A stretch of DNA of 64,000 nt. Origin: Orbilia blumenaviensis. Taxonomy: Eukaryota; Ascomycota; Orbiliomycetes; Orbiliales; Orbiliaceae. Location: the NCBI GenBank assembly GCA_036872755.1, contig JAVHNS010000003.1, positions 2,604,001-2,668,000 of the forward strand. The letters are read 5' to 3'. Under the pieces are notes generated by a model. That model searched no databases. It was given only the letters and a program-made list of their open reading frames with translations, and was not told the origin of the DNA. Both the position numbers and the translations under genes were made by a program. Positions 37,927 to 51,881 of the stretch are shown piece after piece (position 1 is the first letter of the stretch; each line of letters opens with the position of its first letter).

Positions 37927-38151
37927 TTTATTTAATTTAATATTCTATATATTCAAGTATTGAACTTAAATTTATCTTTTATTTAATTTAATATTTTATA
38001 TATCTAAATATTTAATTTAAATTTACTTCTTATTTAATTTAATATTTTATATATATTTAAATATTTAATTTAAATTTATTTTTTATTTAATTTAATATTT
38101 TATATATTTAAATATCTAATTTAAATTTAATTTCTATTTAATTCAACATTA
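37927..38151 (+). repeat. Tandem repeat, ~52-bp unit, about 4.3 copies
   Basis: TTATTTAATTTAATATT recurs at about 37927, 37979, 38030, 38082 and (mutated) 38134, each followed by TTATATATTTAAATATTTAA and an AAATTTATTT-type spacer. Confidence 0.8.
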
Positions 38152-38932
38152 TATTTTTTTTATCAATTATTTATTTAAATTATTATATTTATAGTTATAT
38201 ATTTAAAAAATTAAATAACAATTTAAATATCAATCTGTATTTATATTAATATCTTATCCTTGTCTTACGATATTTATGTATTACCTTGATACCTTAACTA
38301 GTACTTATACAATTTCTTACAAAATTAATATATTTATATTTTAATATCTATATATTAAATTAATCATTATGTGTAATTAAAAAATTTTTTATATTTAAAT
38401 ATATTTTATCTCCTTCTTTAAAATTATCTTTTTTTTTTTTGTTAACTTTTATTATTTGTTTATTTTATATTTTAATAAAAGTTTACTTTATTATTTTTAA
38501 TATTATTTTTATTTATTTTGGAAAATTCTTTTTTTTAACTATTTAATTATTATTTACTATTTTTGCCAATATAATATATATTGGTGTCCTTAAATTATAT
38601 TTGACATTTAATCAGAATAAACTTTATTATATTAAAATTTAATAAATGTAATTATATGTGAATTTTTTTATAAATAATAATTTATTCTAATTTATTAGAT
38701 TATATATTATAAAGTATTTTAAATATATTTTTATAATCATATTGTTTTTTATTTGGTTATTTATTTGTAGGTAGTTAATATTATTTAATAATTTTATAAT
38801 ATTTTATATTATTGTTAATATTTTTTAAAATTTTATAATAAATTATAAATTTTTATTTAATATTATTAATATTAATAAATTATATAATATAATATATTTT
38901 TTATTAAATATATTCATAAAATCTTTAAAAAA
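38152..38932. other. Decayed AT-rich DNA, no feature recognised
   Basis: No frame longer than noise, no terminal repeat and no RNA gene seen. It forms the left flank of LTR-1 copy C. Confidence 0.55.
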
Positions 38933-39171
38933 TGTGAGAATACTACGTTCAGGGTAACTAGGCAAGCTACTTTATATATGACCTTTTTAATTTTTTATAT
39001 GATTTTCCAGTGAGAGTGGTTTTGATCTTTTATATATCTGAATTACTTTTTGTGTAATTAGTTTATAGATTATTTTGTATATAACTTATATATATAAATC
39101 TTAATTAAAAATATTACTAAATTTAATAGATTTTATTTAATATATTTTATTTAATTTTACTAATTTTAATA
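38933..39171 (+). repeat. 5' LTR of copy C
   Basis: 239 bp. The outward left part is intact (ACTACGTTCAGGGTAACTAG); the inward end is converted (TTAATTTTACTAATTTTAATA). Confidence 0.85.
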
Positions 39172-40664
39172 AATTATAAATTTAATATAATTATATATTT
39201 ACATTAATTAATATAATTATAAATTAAATTAGTATTTATATAACAAAAAATCTATTAAATAATTTATTAATTAATTTATTTTTATTATATAATTATTATT
39301 TATTTTTAAATTAATTAGAATATTTAATTTTAATAATTCTCAAAAATCTTTATTTATTATTTATTATAAATATATAACATTTATATACATTTTAATAATA
39401 GTAATTATTATAATAAAATAAAATTTTGATTAAAACTATTTTAATATTTAATTAAATTTAAAATATATTAATTAAAAAAAATAAAAAAAAATTTATACTA
39501 TTTTAATTAAATGAATAATATTTTTTAATAAATTTATATTAAATTAATAATTATATTTATTGTATAAAAAAATCTAATAAAAACCTTTATTTTAACCAAA
39601 AAGTTAATAATTAATTTAAAACATTTTAAGATTTTTTAATTATTTTATATATTTTTTTTTAAAAAAATAATTTTATTTTATAAGAATTAATATAAAAATT
39701 AAAATTAAATTATTTAATATTATTTATAAAATAAATAATAAAATAATTAAAAACTAATATTTAACAAAATTAAAATTATTGTTACCAATTATTACTTATT
39801 AACCACACTTAAACTTATTAACAAAAAAATTAAAATTTAGTTTTTTATTAAATATAAAAAATTATACAAAAATTTATATTCAAAAACAAATCTATTTTTA
39901 ACTAGAAACAAAACAACACAACTCAAATAAATTAAATAAGTAATAAAAATTCAAAAACTCCACAAGAATATAAAAAAAATAATAAAAATAAAAAATAAAA
40001 AAATAAAAACAGTAATAAAAATCATAATAATTACAAAAAAAAAAAAAACTTACCAAAACGATAAAAAAAATAATAATAAAAATAACCATAACTACAATTA
40101 TAATAATGAAAATAAAATTAATAATAATATTAATTATTATTATCATAATCAATTTAATCATTAAATTAAAAATTATTTTATTAAAAAAATTAATAATAAA
40201 AAGAAAAAAAAATAAAATAAATAAAATAATAAAAAAAAAATTAATAAAAAACAAACATAATTGTTAATAACAAAAAATAAAAAAAAAATCTTATTAAAAA
40301 TTAAATTAATTTTTTATTTAATAAAAATAATATTTAAAATTAATTTTTAAATTTATATAAAATTTAAAATAAATATAATGATTATAATATTTAAAAAAGT
40401 TTTTGTAATAAATAATTAATAAATTATTAACTTTAATACTTTCAATGTTTATATATTAATTAAATTAAATTTAAGAAAATATAAATAGTTACTTAAATTT
40501 ATTAAAATTAAAATAACAAATGAATAATTCATTTCTATTTTTAAAATAAATATAATTAATATTTAATTAAATTTTAAATTATTAAATTATTAAATTTTTT
40601 TAAATTTTTGAAAAATTATTTTTTATTTATATTTTTATTAACTATAGTTATAAAATGGAAATTA

Positions 40665-40759
40665 ACTAGGAGGCTGTTGTGCAGCACTTAAACCCAACTG
40701 CTGCATCTTTAAGTTCATTTGAATAAAAATAAACATAATAATAGTATAAATTTTCTTAT

Positions 40760-40796
<37 letters not shown>

Positions 40797-40995
40797 AAAA
40801 CCCAATTTATAAACAAAACCCAGTTTTAACGAAATCATAAGAATATCAAGATCCAGAAAAAGTATTAAAACTTGTAAAATTTTGAAATTTTTTTATTTAA
40901 GTTAACCAAAAACAATATATTTTTTGGCAAGTCTGGGTAGGATCGCACCTCACGCTAATTCAACTTTAACCCTCCTGCATAAATGCAGTCGGGCA
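40665..40995 (-). mobile_element. Helitron-like element Hel-8 (short form, ~329 bp)
   Basis: On the plus strand CTAGGAGGCTGTTGTGCAGC and ACTGCTGCATC at the left, CCTGCATAAATGCAGTCG/GGCA at the right. It contains a poly(T) tract at about 40767-40790. The empty site in copy E near 46443 is one A shorter than the joined flanks. Confidence 0.82.
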
Positions 40996-41544
40996 TTTAA
41001 CAATTTATATTTTTAATTAAAAAATTAAAAACTTAATAATATTTACTAATACCAATTTAATAGTTATATTAATTAATATTTTTAATAATAAATATTTATT
41101 AAATAAAAAAATTAATGTAAAATTTAATATTTTTAATTTAAATTTAATATTTAATAAAAAAAATAAAGCTAAATTAAGAATTAAAATAAAATTAAATAAA
41201 AATGGTAAATTTTTTATAAAATAATATAATAAATTTAATTATATTCTATACTACGTTTAATAAAAGTTAATAAAAAAATTAAAATCAAATTAATTTTTAA
41301 AAAAATTACTAATTTACTAAATTTATATGCATAAAAAAAAATCTTTAATTGTAATAATATTTAATCTAAATATAAAATATTTTAGAAAAAAATTTATAAT
41401 AATTTATTAAATAAAGTATTTTTAATTTTTGTTTAAATAATAAAATAAAAAAATATAATAATTAAAAATTTTTAAATTTTTTATTATAATATTAGGATTT
41501 TAATAACATAATTAAAAAATGGATAAATATATTAATTTTTATAA

Positions 41545-41791
41545 TGTCAGAATACTACATTCAGGGTAGCTAGGTAAGCCACCCTGTATATGACTTCTTT
41601 AACTTCTTACATAGCTTTTTAGTTAAAATGGCTCTAACCCTTTATATATATTTAAATCATTTTTTATACAATTAGCTTACAGACTACCCTATGTGTGGTT
41701 TATTTATGTATATAAATTTTAATTAAGAATATTACTGAATTTAATAAACTTTTTGTTTAATATATTTTATTTAATTTTATTAATTTTAATA
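41545..41791 (+). repeat. 5' LTR of copy D
   Basis: 247 bp. The outer ~160 bp are well preserved (TACATTCAGGGTAGCTAGGT, GCCACCCTGTATATGACTTC), the inner end is converted to TTAATTTTATTAATTTTAATA. Confidence 0.88.
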
Positions 41792-43050
41792 AATTATAAA
41801 TTTGGTATAATTATATATTTATATTAATTAATATAATTATAAATTAATTAATATTTATATAATAGAAAATTTATTAAATACTTTATTAATTAACTTATTT
41901 TTATTATTTTATTGTTATTTATTTTTAGATTAATTAAGATGTTTAATTTTGATAATTTTAAAGAGTATTTATTTGTTATTTATTATAAATACAAAGACAA
42001 TATATGCATATATTTTAATAATAGTAATTATTATAATTAAAAAGATTAGTTTTTTAAATTTATGAATTATATTAAATTATTTAATAATTTCTACAATATT
42101 AATTTAAAGTTAATTAAAACAAAAAAAAATTTAAAAATTAATTTATATAAAAATTATTACTATTAAATTAAAATTTATAAAAATAAATTTAGAAGATAAA
42201 ATTTTTAAAAATAAATTTTTAATTTAAGATTATTTAAATAAAATTAATTAATTAAAAAAAAAATTAATAATAAATTTTAATTAACAAATTTAAATTTATT
42301 TTAGTTAATAAAATAACCATCAAAATTATTATGATAAAATAAAATTTTAATTAAAATCATTTTAATATTTAATTAAATTTAAAGTATATTAATTAAAAGA
42401 AATAAAAAAAAAGCTTATATTATTCTAATTTATAATATAAATAATATCTTTTAATAAATTTATATTAAATCAATAATTGTATTTATTTTATAAAAAATTT
42501 AACAAAAATTTTTATTTTAATTAAAAATTTAATAATTATTTTTAACTTTTATATTAATTTTTTATAAAATACTCTTGAGACAAAGCTAGGGGTTGGACAA
42601 CTAAAAGACAACGGTTCAGTGGTTTCTTACTCGTTCAGCTACTATAAATTCACAACTATTATAACTGCTATTTAACAACTTTATCAACAATTTTTTAATA
42701 ATTACAGAACTATAAATTAATAATATAACAACTATTTTAAAATAATATTAATAACTAATTTCAATCTATTACAAAAACAATTTTTCTAACCATTTTCAAT
42801 TAGTTTGTAAATTGTTTTTTAATTAATAAACAACAATTTCAATAATCAATATTTATTAATTTTTATTATAGTTATCTGAAAATTATTTAATAATTACCTG
42901 ACAATTGTTATTACAATTGTATTGCGGTTGTGGCAATCATTTTTCAGATAATTTGCAAATCATTTTATAACAGCTAAATCACTATCATTTTCCTCAAATT
43001 ATTATTATTTTTATTATTTTTATTATTGTTATTATTTTAATTCAACAATT

Positions 43051-43160
43051 TTTTTGTATGTGTCACGTGACCATTTTCGTCGATTTAATTGATTTTTTTA
43101 TTTAATTTAATTTAATTTAGTTTTCGCATGCAAATTGGTCACGTGATACATACAAAAAAT
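43051..43160. repeat. Inverted-repeat CACGTG module in E-3
   Basis: The left arm TTTTTGTATGTGTCACGTGA with CCATTTTCG is the near-perfect inverse of the right arm CATGCAAATTGGTCACGTGA with TACATACAAAAA, separated by an AT-rich spacer of about 50 bp. The same arrangement is found in E-1, E-2, E-5 and, in variant form, in the Hel copies. Confidence 0.75.
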
Positions 43161-43239
43161 GACTTTGAAATTTATTTTTGCAATTACTTTCAATTAATAT
43201 ATTACTTTACGTTTAACTTCTCTTTTAATCTATCATCAT

Positions 43240-43478
43240 TCTACCGTCCTACTAGCTGCCTCACTAGCTGCCGTGCTAGCTGCTAAGTCCCCCACTAGCT
43301 GCCTCACTAGCTGCTTTGCTAACTGCTGTATTAGCTACCGTGCTAGCTGCCATACTAGCTGCCATACTAGCTACCGTAGTTCTGCTAGCTGTCATACTAG
43401 CTGTTCTACTAGCTGTTCTACTAGCTGTTCCACTAGCCGTTTTATTAGCTATTCTACTAATCTATTAAGTGATCTACT
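43240..43478 (+). repeat. AGCTAG-based minisatellite of E-3
   Basis: 12-mers of the type ACTAGCTGTTCT and TACTAGCTGCCA run for about 240 bp, shorter than in E-1 and E-2. Confidence 0.85.
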
Positions 43479-44393
43479 TAAGTACTAAACGCTGTGAATT
43501 TTGTGTTGTGATCGCCGTAAATCAATAAAAACCATCAATAAAGAACAACCGTGCAGCAACCGTAGCAGCAACCGTAGCAGCAACCGTAGCAGTAGTTTTC
43601 AACGGTTGTTCTACGGCGAAATCCTAGTTGTTCAACTATTAAATGAAGGTTGTTAGATCAGTTGGCTCACATGGCCCAACCGTTGAAAACCGAAAAACGG
43701 TTTGCTGGTTTTCCAACGGTTGTTTGATGGTTGCTGTGAAATAGCCTTTTCCTCAAGAGTAAAACCATTTTTTAAAAAAAAAGTATACAGAATAATTAAA
43801 AAAAACTTAAAATATTTTAAATTAAATTATTTAATATTATTTATAAAATAAATAATAAAATAATTAAAAATTAATATTTAATAAAATTAAAATCAATATT
43901 ATTAATTATTACTCTTGAGACAAAGCTGGAGGTTGAATAACCAATAGACAATGGTTGGGTGGTTTGTTGCTAGTTCAGTCATTCTGGGATTATGGTTGTG
44001 ATAATTGCTACGTAGTAGATTTATTAATAGTTTTTTAATAATTGTTAAATTATGATTTGATAGTGTGACAATTATTTTCAAATTGTTTTAATAATTAATT
44101 TTAATTTATTGAAAAAATTATTTTTTTAAAATTAATTTTGTGATAATTGTGCTGTAATTACTATTATAATTGTGTTGCAGTTGTAATAATTATTTTTCCA
44201 ATTGTTTATTAATACATCACTGTTATTTTTATTTTAATATTAAATAATTTTTTTAATTTTTTTAATAAAAAAAATTAGTATAGTTATGTGATTATTTTCG
44301 TTGATTTAATTAATTTTTTCTATTTAATTTAATTTAATTTAGTTTTAATATGTAAAGTGGTTATGTAATGTATATAAAAATAACTTAAAGATT

Positions 44394-44637
44394 TGTCAGA
44401 ATACTACGTTCAGGGTAGCTAGGTAAGCCACCCTATATATAACCTCTTTAACTTTTTATGTGGTTTATTAATTGGAGTGATTTTAACCCTTTATATACTT
44501 AAATTACTTTTTATATAAATTAGTTTATAGATTATTTTGTGTGTGGTTTATTTATATATATAAATTTTGATTGAGGATATTATTGAATTTAGTAGATTTA
44601 GTTTAATATATTTTATTTAATTTTATTAATTTTAATA
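44394..44637 (+). repeat. 5' LTR of copy E
   Basis: Outer part intact (TGTCAGAATACTACGTTCAG), inner end converted (TTAATTTTATTAATTTTAATA). Confidence 0.88.
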
Positions 44638-46975
44638 GGTTATAAATTTAATATAATTATATATTGATATTAATTAATATAATTATAATAAATTAATATT
44701 TATACAATGGAAGATTTATTAAACAATTTATTAATTAATTTATTTTTATTATTTAATTATTATTTATTTTTAGATAAAATAAAATATTTAATTTTGATAA
44801 TTTTAAAAAATATTTTTTTATTATTTATTATAAATATAAATATATAATCTGTATATATTTTAATAACAATAATTATTATAATTAAAAAAATTAATTTTTT
44901 AAATTTATAAATTATATTAAGATATTTAATAATTTTTATAATATTAATTTAAAATTAATTATAATAAAAAAAATTTAAAAATGAATTTATATTAAAATTA
45001 TTAATATTAAATTAAAATTTATAAAAATAAATTTAACAATAAATAATAAAATTTTTAAAAATAAATTTTCAATTTAAAATTATTTAAATAAAATTAGTTA
45101 ATTTAAAAAAAAAAATTATTAATAAATGTTAATTAATAAATTTAAATTTATTTTATATACAACTAGTAAAATATTTATTAAAATTATTATAATAAAATAA
45201 AACTTCAATTAAAATTACTTTAATATCTAATTAAACTTAAAATATACTAATTAAAAAAAGTAAAAAACAAAAATTTATATTATTTTAATTTATTATATAA
45301 ATAATATTTTTTAATAAATTTATATGAAACTAATAATTATATTTATTTTATAAAAAGGTTTAGTAAAAACTTTACTTTAATTAAGAATTTAATAATTATT
45401 TTTAATTTTTATAGTAACTTTTATAAAATAAAATTGTTTTTAAAAGAAAAGTATATAAAATAATTAAAAAGATTTAAAACTTTTTAAACTAAATTATTTA
45501 ATATTATTTATAAAATAAATAATAAAATAATTAAAATTTAATATTTAATAAAATTAAAATCAACATTATTAATTACTATTAATTATATTTAAATTTATTA
45601 ATAAAAAAATTAAAATTTAATTTCTTACTAAATATAGAAGATTATATAAAATTTTATATTTAAAAATAAATTTATTTTAAATTAAAAGTAAAATAATATA
45701 ATTTAGGTAAATTAAATAATTAATAGAGATTAAAAATTTTTATAAAAATATAAAAAAAATAATAAAAATAAAAAAAAAAATTAAAATAATAATAAAAATT
45801 ATAATAATTATAAAAAAAAAAAAATTTATTAAAATAATAAAAAAAATAATAACAAAAATAATCATAATTATAGTTATAATAATTAAAATAAAGTTAATAA
45901 TAATACTAACTACTACTATTGTAATTAATCTAATTACTAAACCAAAAACTATCTTATTAAGAAATTAATAATAAAAACAAAAAAAAAAAAAAAATAAACA
46001 AAAAAAAAAAAATAATTAATAAAAAACAAATATAATTATAAATAATAAATTAAAAAAACTAAAAAAAAACTTTATTATAAATTAAATTAAATTTTTATTT
46101 AATAAAAAAATAATATTTAAAATTAATTTTTAAATTTATATAAAATTTAAAATAAATGTAATAATTATAATATTTGGAAATTTTTTTATAATAAATAATT
46201 AATAAATTATTAATTTTAATATTTTTAATATTTACATATTAATTAAATTAAATTTAAAAAAATATAAATAATTATTTAAATTTATTAAAATTAAAATAAT
46301 TGATAAATAATTTATTTATATTTTTAAAATAAATATAATTAATATTTAATTAAATTTTAAATTATTAAATTATTAAATTTTTAAAATTTTTAAAAAATTA
46401 TTATTTATTTATATTTTTATTAAATATAATTATAAAATAGAAATTAATTTAAAAACCCATATATTTAATTAAAAAATTAGTAATTTAATAATATTTATTA
46501 ATATTAATTTAATAGTTATATTAATTAATATTCTTAATAACAAATATTTATTAAATAAAAAACTTAATATAAAATTTGATATTTTTAATTTAAATTTAAT
46601 ATCTAATAAAAAAAAAAAATTTAAATTAAAAATTAAAACAAAATTAAACAAAAATATTAAACTTTTTATAAAATAATATAATAAATTTATTTATATTTTA
46701 TATTATATTTAACAAAAACTAATAAAAAAACTAAAATTAGGTTAATTTTTAAAAAAAAATTTACCAACCTGCTAAATTTATATATAAATTAAAAAAAAAA
46801 AGATTTTTAATTATAATAATATTTAACTTAAATATAAAGTGTTTTAAAAAAAAAATTTATAATAACTTATTAAATAAATTACTTTTAATTAAAAAAAATA
46901 AAAATTATTTTATTATTTTTATAAACAATTATATTAAATAAATAAAAATATAAATAATAATTTATAAAATTAATA

Positions 46976-47812
46976 CTCTTGAGGAAAAGAGTGGTGCAGG
47001 GCAACCATGAAACAACTGTTGCAAAACCAGCAAACCATTCTTCAGTTTTCAGCAGTTGTATGATAGTTAATCTTCCATAAACTAACCAATTTCAACTGTC
47101 ATATAATAATTAAACAACTAAATTTTATTGTTGAATAATTGTTGTAAATTGTTAGCAAACTATTAAATTAATTACTACTACAACTGTTAAACAATTGTTG
47201 AACAGTTATCATATGATTATAGCACAATTGTTGCATTATTATTGCACGATTTTATTAATTTACGGCGATTATAATATAAAATTTACAGCAGATTATTTAA
47301 TAGATTAATAGTTAGTTAATAGAATAGTTAATAGAATAGCTAGTAGAATAGAATAGTTAGTACGGCAGCTAGCACGGTGGCTAGTACGGTAACTAAGACA
47401 GCAATTAGCAAAGCAGTTAGAAAAGTAGTTAGTGAAGTACTTAGCATATTGGCAGTTAGCACAACAGTTATTATGGCAACTAGCATGGTAGTTAGCACGG
47501 TAGTTAAGATAGCAATTAGTAAAACAATTAGAAAGGTAGTTAGTAAAATATTTAGCATATTGGTAGCTAAAAAAACAGCTAGCTAGAGAGACAGCTAGCT
47601 AGAAAGGTAGCTAGCTAGGCGGTAAAATGATGATAGATGAAAAAAAAAGTTGAAAGTAAAAATAATAAATCAGTTGAAATTAATTTCAAAAATAAATTTC
47701 AAAGTTATTTTTTGTATGTGTTACGTGACCACTTTGTATGCTAAAACTAAATTAATTTAAATTAAATAGAAAAAATTAATTAAATCGCTGAAAATGGTCA
47801 CATGACCACTAT

Positions 47813-47847
<35 letters not shown>

Positions 47848-48231
47848 AAAATAATTAAAATAATTAAAATAATTATTTAATAACGGGATGAAAATGACGG
47901 CAATATAACTGTTAACAAACGATTTGCAAATAATTGGAAAAATGGTTGTCACAACTACAACACAACCACAATAGCAACCGCAAAACAACCATCAGAAAAC
48001 CAATTTCAAATAGTTAAAGAAATAATTTTTCTAATAAATTGAAAATAATTATTAAAACAATTTTAAAACAATTGTCATACTATTAAATCATAATTTAGCA
48101 ACTATTTGAAAACCATTGTTAAATCTGCTAAATAGCAGTTATCACAACCATAAATTCATAGTAGCCGAACCAGCAAGAAACCACTCAACCGTTGTCTTCT
48201 AGTTGTCCAACCCCCAGCTTTGTCTCAAGAG
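46976..48231 (-). mobile_element. TIR element E-5 (1,256 bp), nested in copy E
   Basis: It starts CTCTTGAGGAAAAGAG and ends CTTTGTCTCAAGAG, flanked by TA (46974-46975, 48232-48233). Copy D near 54190 shows the empty site with one TA. The minisatellite (about 47298-47625) and the CACGTG module (47710-47815) are both partly mutated. There is a poly(T) tract at 47818-47842. The 69- and 72-aa frames over the minisatellite are not genes. Confidence 0.88.
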
Positions 48232-51200
48232 TATTTATAATAATTTTAAACTACTTATTATTAAAGTAAAAAAGAAAGATTAATATAAAAAATCATATAA
48301 AATCCTTAACTTTTATTTAAACAATAAAATAAGAAAATACAACAACCAGAAATTCTTAAAATTCTTATTATAATATAAAATAAAATTTAAATATTTTTTA
48401 TTATAATATTAAAATTTTAATAGTATAATTAAAAAATAAATAAATATATTAATTTTTATAATTATAATATTATTACATAAAATAAACTTATTAATATTTT
48501 TTTTAAAAAAAATTATAATTATAATTACCTAAAAAACAAATTTTTATTACAAAACTTAAGTAATAAAAAATTATTATATAAAAATTTATATAAATAATTA
48601 CTTAATTTAAATTATTTTAAACTTTTTAATTGTTTTGTTTAATACTAAATACCCAAAAAAAAGCGTAATAAATTTACCACATATACCAATTTATATTTAT
48701 ATAAAAAATAATATTATTTTCTATAAAATTTAAAATAAAACAAATTTCCATAATAAAAAAAACTTTAACTAAAAAAAAATAATATTTTTTAAAAAAATTA
48801 ATTTAATTAAATTAATAAATTAATATAATTATTATTTAATTAATAATTTTCATAAATTTGAAAATAATAAAATTTTTTAATTTATAAAAAAAAACATAAA
48901 TCCAAACTTAAAATTATATTATGAAAATAATACTACATTAATACTTTTACTATTAAAATTTAATTAAAATATATTATTTAATTAAATATATTAAAATTAA
49001 ATATTATTAATATTGTATTAAAATTTATTATTAAAAAAATCATATTAAAATTAAATATTTATAATATTATATTAAAATTATTTAACTTTTTAATTAAAAT
49101 TAAAATAAATATTTAATTAAAAAATAATTTTTAAATTATATTAAAATATTAATTCTTATATAAAGAATATAATTTATATAATATTTATATTTTTTTTTTA
49201 TATTATTTAATAATAATATTAAATTAATTAAATTAAAAGTTTAATTAATTAATAAAAAAAATAAAAAAAAAATAAAATTATTAAATTAAATAATTTAACT
49301 AAAGATTTAATAATAATTAAAATAAATAAAAAATATTTAAAATTAATTATTATTAATAAAAATAATCAATAATTTAATAAAGAAAATATTAATAAAAATA
49401 TTTAAATAAATTCTAAATTATATAAATAAAAATTTATTATTAAATTTATTAATTTAAATCAAAAATTTTTTTTTTCTAAAAAAAAATTAAATAATAATTA
49501 TATTTTATTTACTATTAAATATATTAAAAAACAAAAAATTATTTATAAATAATTTAAAAAAAATTTAATTTTTAAAATAATTTAAAGTAATCAAATTATT
49601 AATATTATAAAAATATAAATATTTATTATATTTTAAAATAAAATTATTTTTAATTGAAAATTATAAAATTATAAAAAAATTATAAATTATATTAAAAAGA
49701 ATTATTAATATAAAATTATTTAAAAAAAATTAAATTTATATAAAATTAATAGTTTTTTTAAATTAATAAAATTATTATTTGAATATAAAGTTTTTGTGTT
49801 AAAATGAGTATTTAAGATAAAAATTTAAAATAATTTAATTTGATATAAAACTAAGTTAATAATTTATAAAGATTTTTAATTTAATATTAATTTAAATATA
49901 TATGTTTTTATAATTAAATTAATAATTTTTAAATTATTTTTAATATTAATTATTTTTAAAAATTAAAAATTATATTAGTTAAATATTAAAATTATATTTT
50001 TAATTTTTATTTTTTTAAAGAAAATATATATAATATTATTAAAGAATTATTATAAAAAAATATTTAAAAAGTTTAAAAATTTAATTTTATACTTTAAACA
50101 TATATTATATAATTTATATTAAATATCCAAAATTTAAAATACAAATATTGATATTTTTTTTAAAAAATTTAATTTTATATTATATAAAGATAGTAAAAAT
50201 TTATATATTAATTAAAATAATAATATTATAATTTTTTTTTATATAAATAATTTATTTATAATAATTATTATATTAATTTTAATAATTAAAATTAAAAAAA
50301 ATACTTAAAACTAAATATAAAATAATTAATATTAAAAAAATTAACACTTTTTTAAAAATTTTTATTAAAAAAAATAAAAAAAAAAAAAATTATTATTTTT
50401 TAATAAATATTTATTAAATTTATTTTTATTTATTATAATATAAATTAATGTAATATTATAAAAATTTTATTATTAAAAACAATACATTATTAATAAATAA
50501 TAAAATTTATTAATATTAATAATTAAATAAATAATTTATATATTTAATAATTTATATAAAATTTAATTTAATTTCTGTAGTAAAATAATTAATTAAATAT
50601 AATTTCAAATTAATAATAGTGTATGTTAAAATAATATATAAAATATTAAAGTATTTTAGTAGTATAAAAATTTTAAAACTTATATTAGAAAATATAAAAA
50701 ATAAATAATAAAAATTATTGAAAAAATATTTAGATTTTAATTTAATTAATAATATAATAAAAAGTTAACTAAAAATTATTTATAATTTTATAATCAAAAT
50801 TTAATAATTTAAAAATTTAAAAAGTAAATTATAGTAATTAATAATATATAATACATCAAATACATAGTTATAGTAAAAGTGGTTAAAGATATAGTTTAAT
50901 TAAAATATTTAATAAAAATTATGGAGTTAAATTATTTATATTATTATTATTTTATTTTAATTATATAATTATTTAATAATTTATAATTAATTTTAAATAA
51001 CATAATTGAATAAAATATATAAATATTAAATATATTATAATTAGGGATTTTTATATAAAAAAAGTTTTAAGTATTAAAAAAGTTGTATTTATTAATAATT
51101 TAATTAATTTTTTAATTAAGTTTTTAGTAAAAATTAAATATTAAAAATATTTAATTATAATAAATTTATGTTTATTATAATTTATATACTTTTTTTTTTT

Positions 51201-51637
51201 AAGTTAAGTAATTTCTATTTATAAAACTAATTTTATAATTTAATTAAAATTTTTAATAAAATATAATATTTTTATTTAATAATATAATTATTTATAATAA
51301 TTTAATTATATTATATATAAATAATTTTATTATTTTATATATTTTACTTTTTTTTTTATTTATATTTCAATTTTAGTTTATATATTCAAAATAATTTAAT
51401 ATAAATTTTAATTATTTATAATTATTTTATATCAAATTATATATTTTTATATACTTTTTTTATATATTTTATGATTTAAAATATTATTTAAAATTTAAAA
51501 TATAATATATTTATTAAATCTATTATTTATATTATATTAATTTTATTAATATAATAAATAAATATAATTATAATTATATAAGTGAGAAAAAAATTTTAAA
51601 AAAAAATTATAATAATAATTATAAAATTTAATAAAAG

Positions 51638-51881
51638 TATTAAAATATTATATTTAAAATAATTAAATAAATTATTTTGTATATAATCTTTTTAATTTTT
51701 TATATAATTCATTAATTAAAATAACTTTAATTTTTTATATATTTAAATTATCTTTTATATAAATTAATTTATAAATTATTTTATATATAATCTACTTATA
51801 TATATAAATTTTAATTAAGAATATTATTGAATTTAATAAATTTAATCTAATACACTTTATTTGACTCTATTAATTTTAATA
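51638..51881 (+). repeat. 3' LTR of copy E
   Basis: The inward left end is converted (TATTAAAATATTATATTTAA); the outer end keeps TACACTTTATTTGACTC before the mutated terminus. Confidence 0.85.

Larger units (their letters stand above)
42572..43759 (+). mobile_element. TIR element E-3 (1,188 bp)
   Basis: It starts CTCTTGAGACAAAG, ends CTTTTCCTCAAGAG, flanked by TA (42570-42571, 43760-43761). Copy E near 45432 is the empty site with one TA. Well preserved. It contains the CACGTG module (43051-43160), the AGCTAG minisatellite (43240-43478) and a CAACCGTAGCAG tandem (43558-43600). The 71-aa Ser/Cys-rich frame 43273-43488 is minisatellite translation. Confidence 0.9.
44394..51881 (+). mobile_element. 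LTR-1 retrotransposon copy E, full length, nested in E-4
   Basis: The LTRs 44394-44637 and 51638-51881 are both 244 bp. AGATT before (44389-44393) and AAATT after (51882-51886) form a 5-bp duplication with one G-to-A difference. Without E-5 it is about 6.23 kb, the same as copy A. It is the best guide to the uninterrupted internal sequence and serves as the empty site for Hel-8, Hel-10, Hel-12, Hel-13, E-3, E-4 and F-2. No protein domain survives. The AATAAAAG before the 3' LTR is a weak polypurine-tract candidate supporting the assigned strand. Confidence 0.9.

Noticed and set aside
39898..40254. 118-aa minus-strand frame rich in Phe, Ile and Tyr
   Set aside because: It lies inside the mutated interior of LTR-1 copy C. 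The equivalent positions in copies D and E differ and carry stops. Composition explains the frame.
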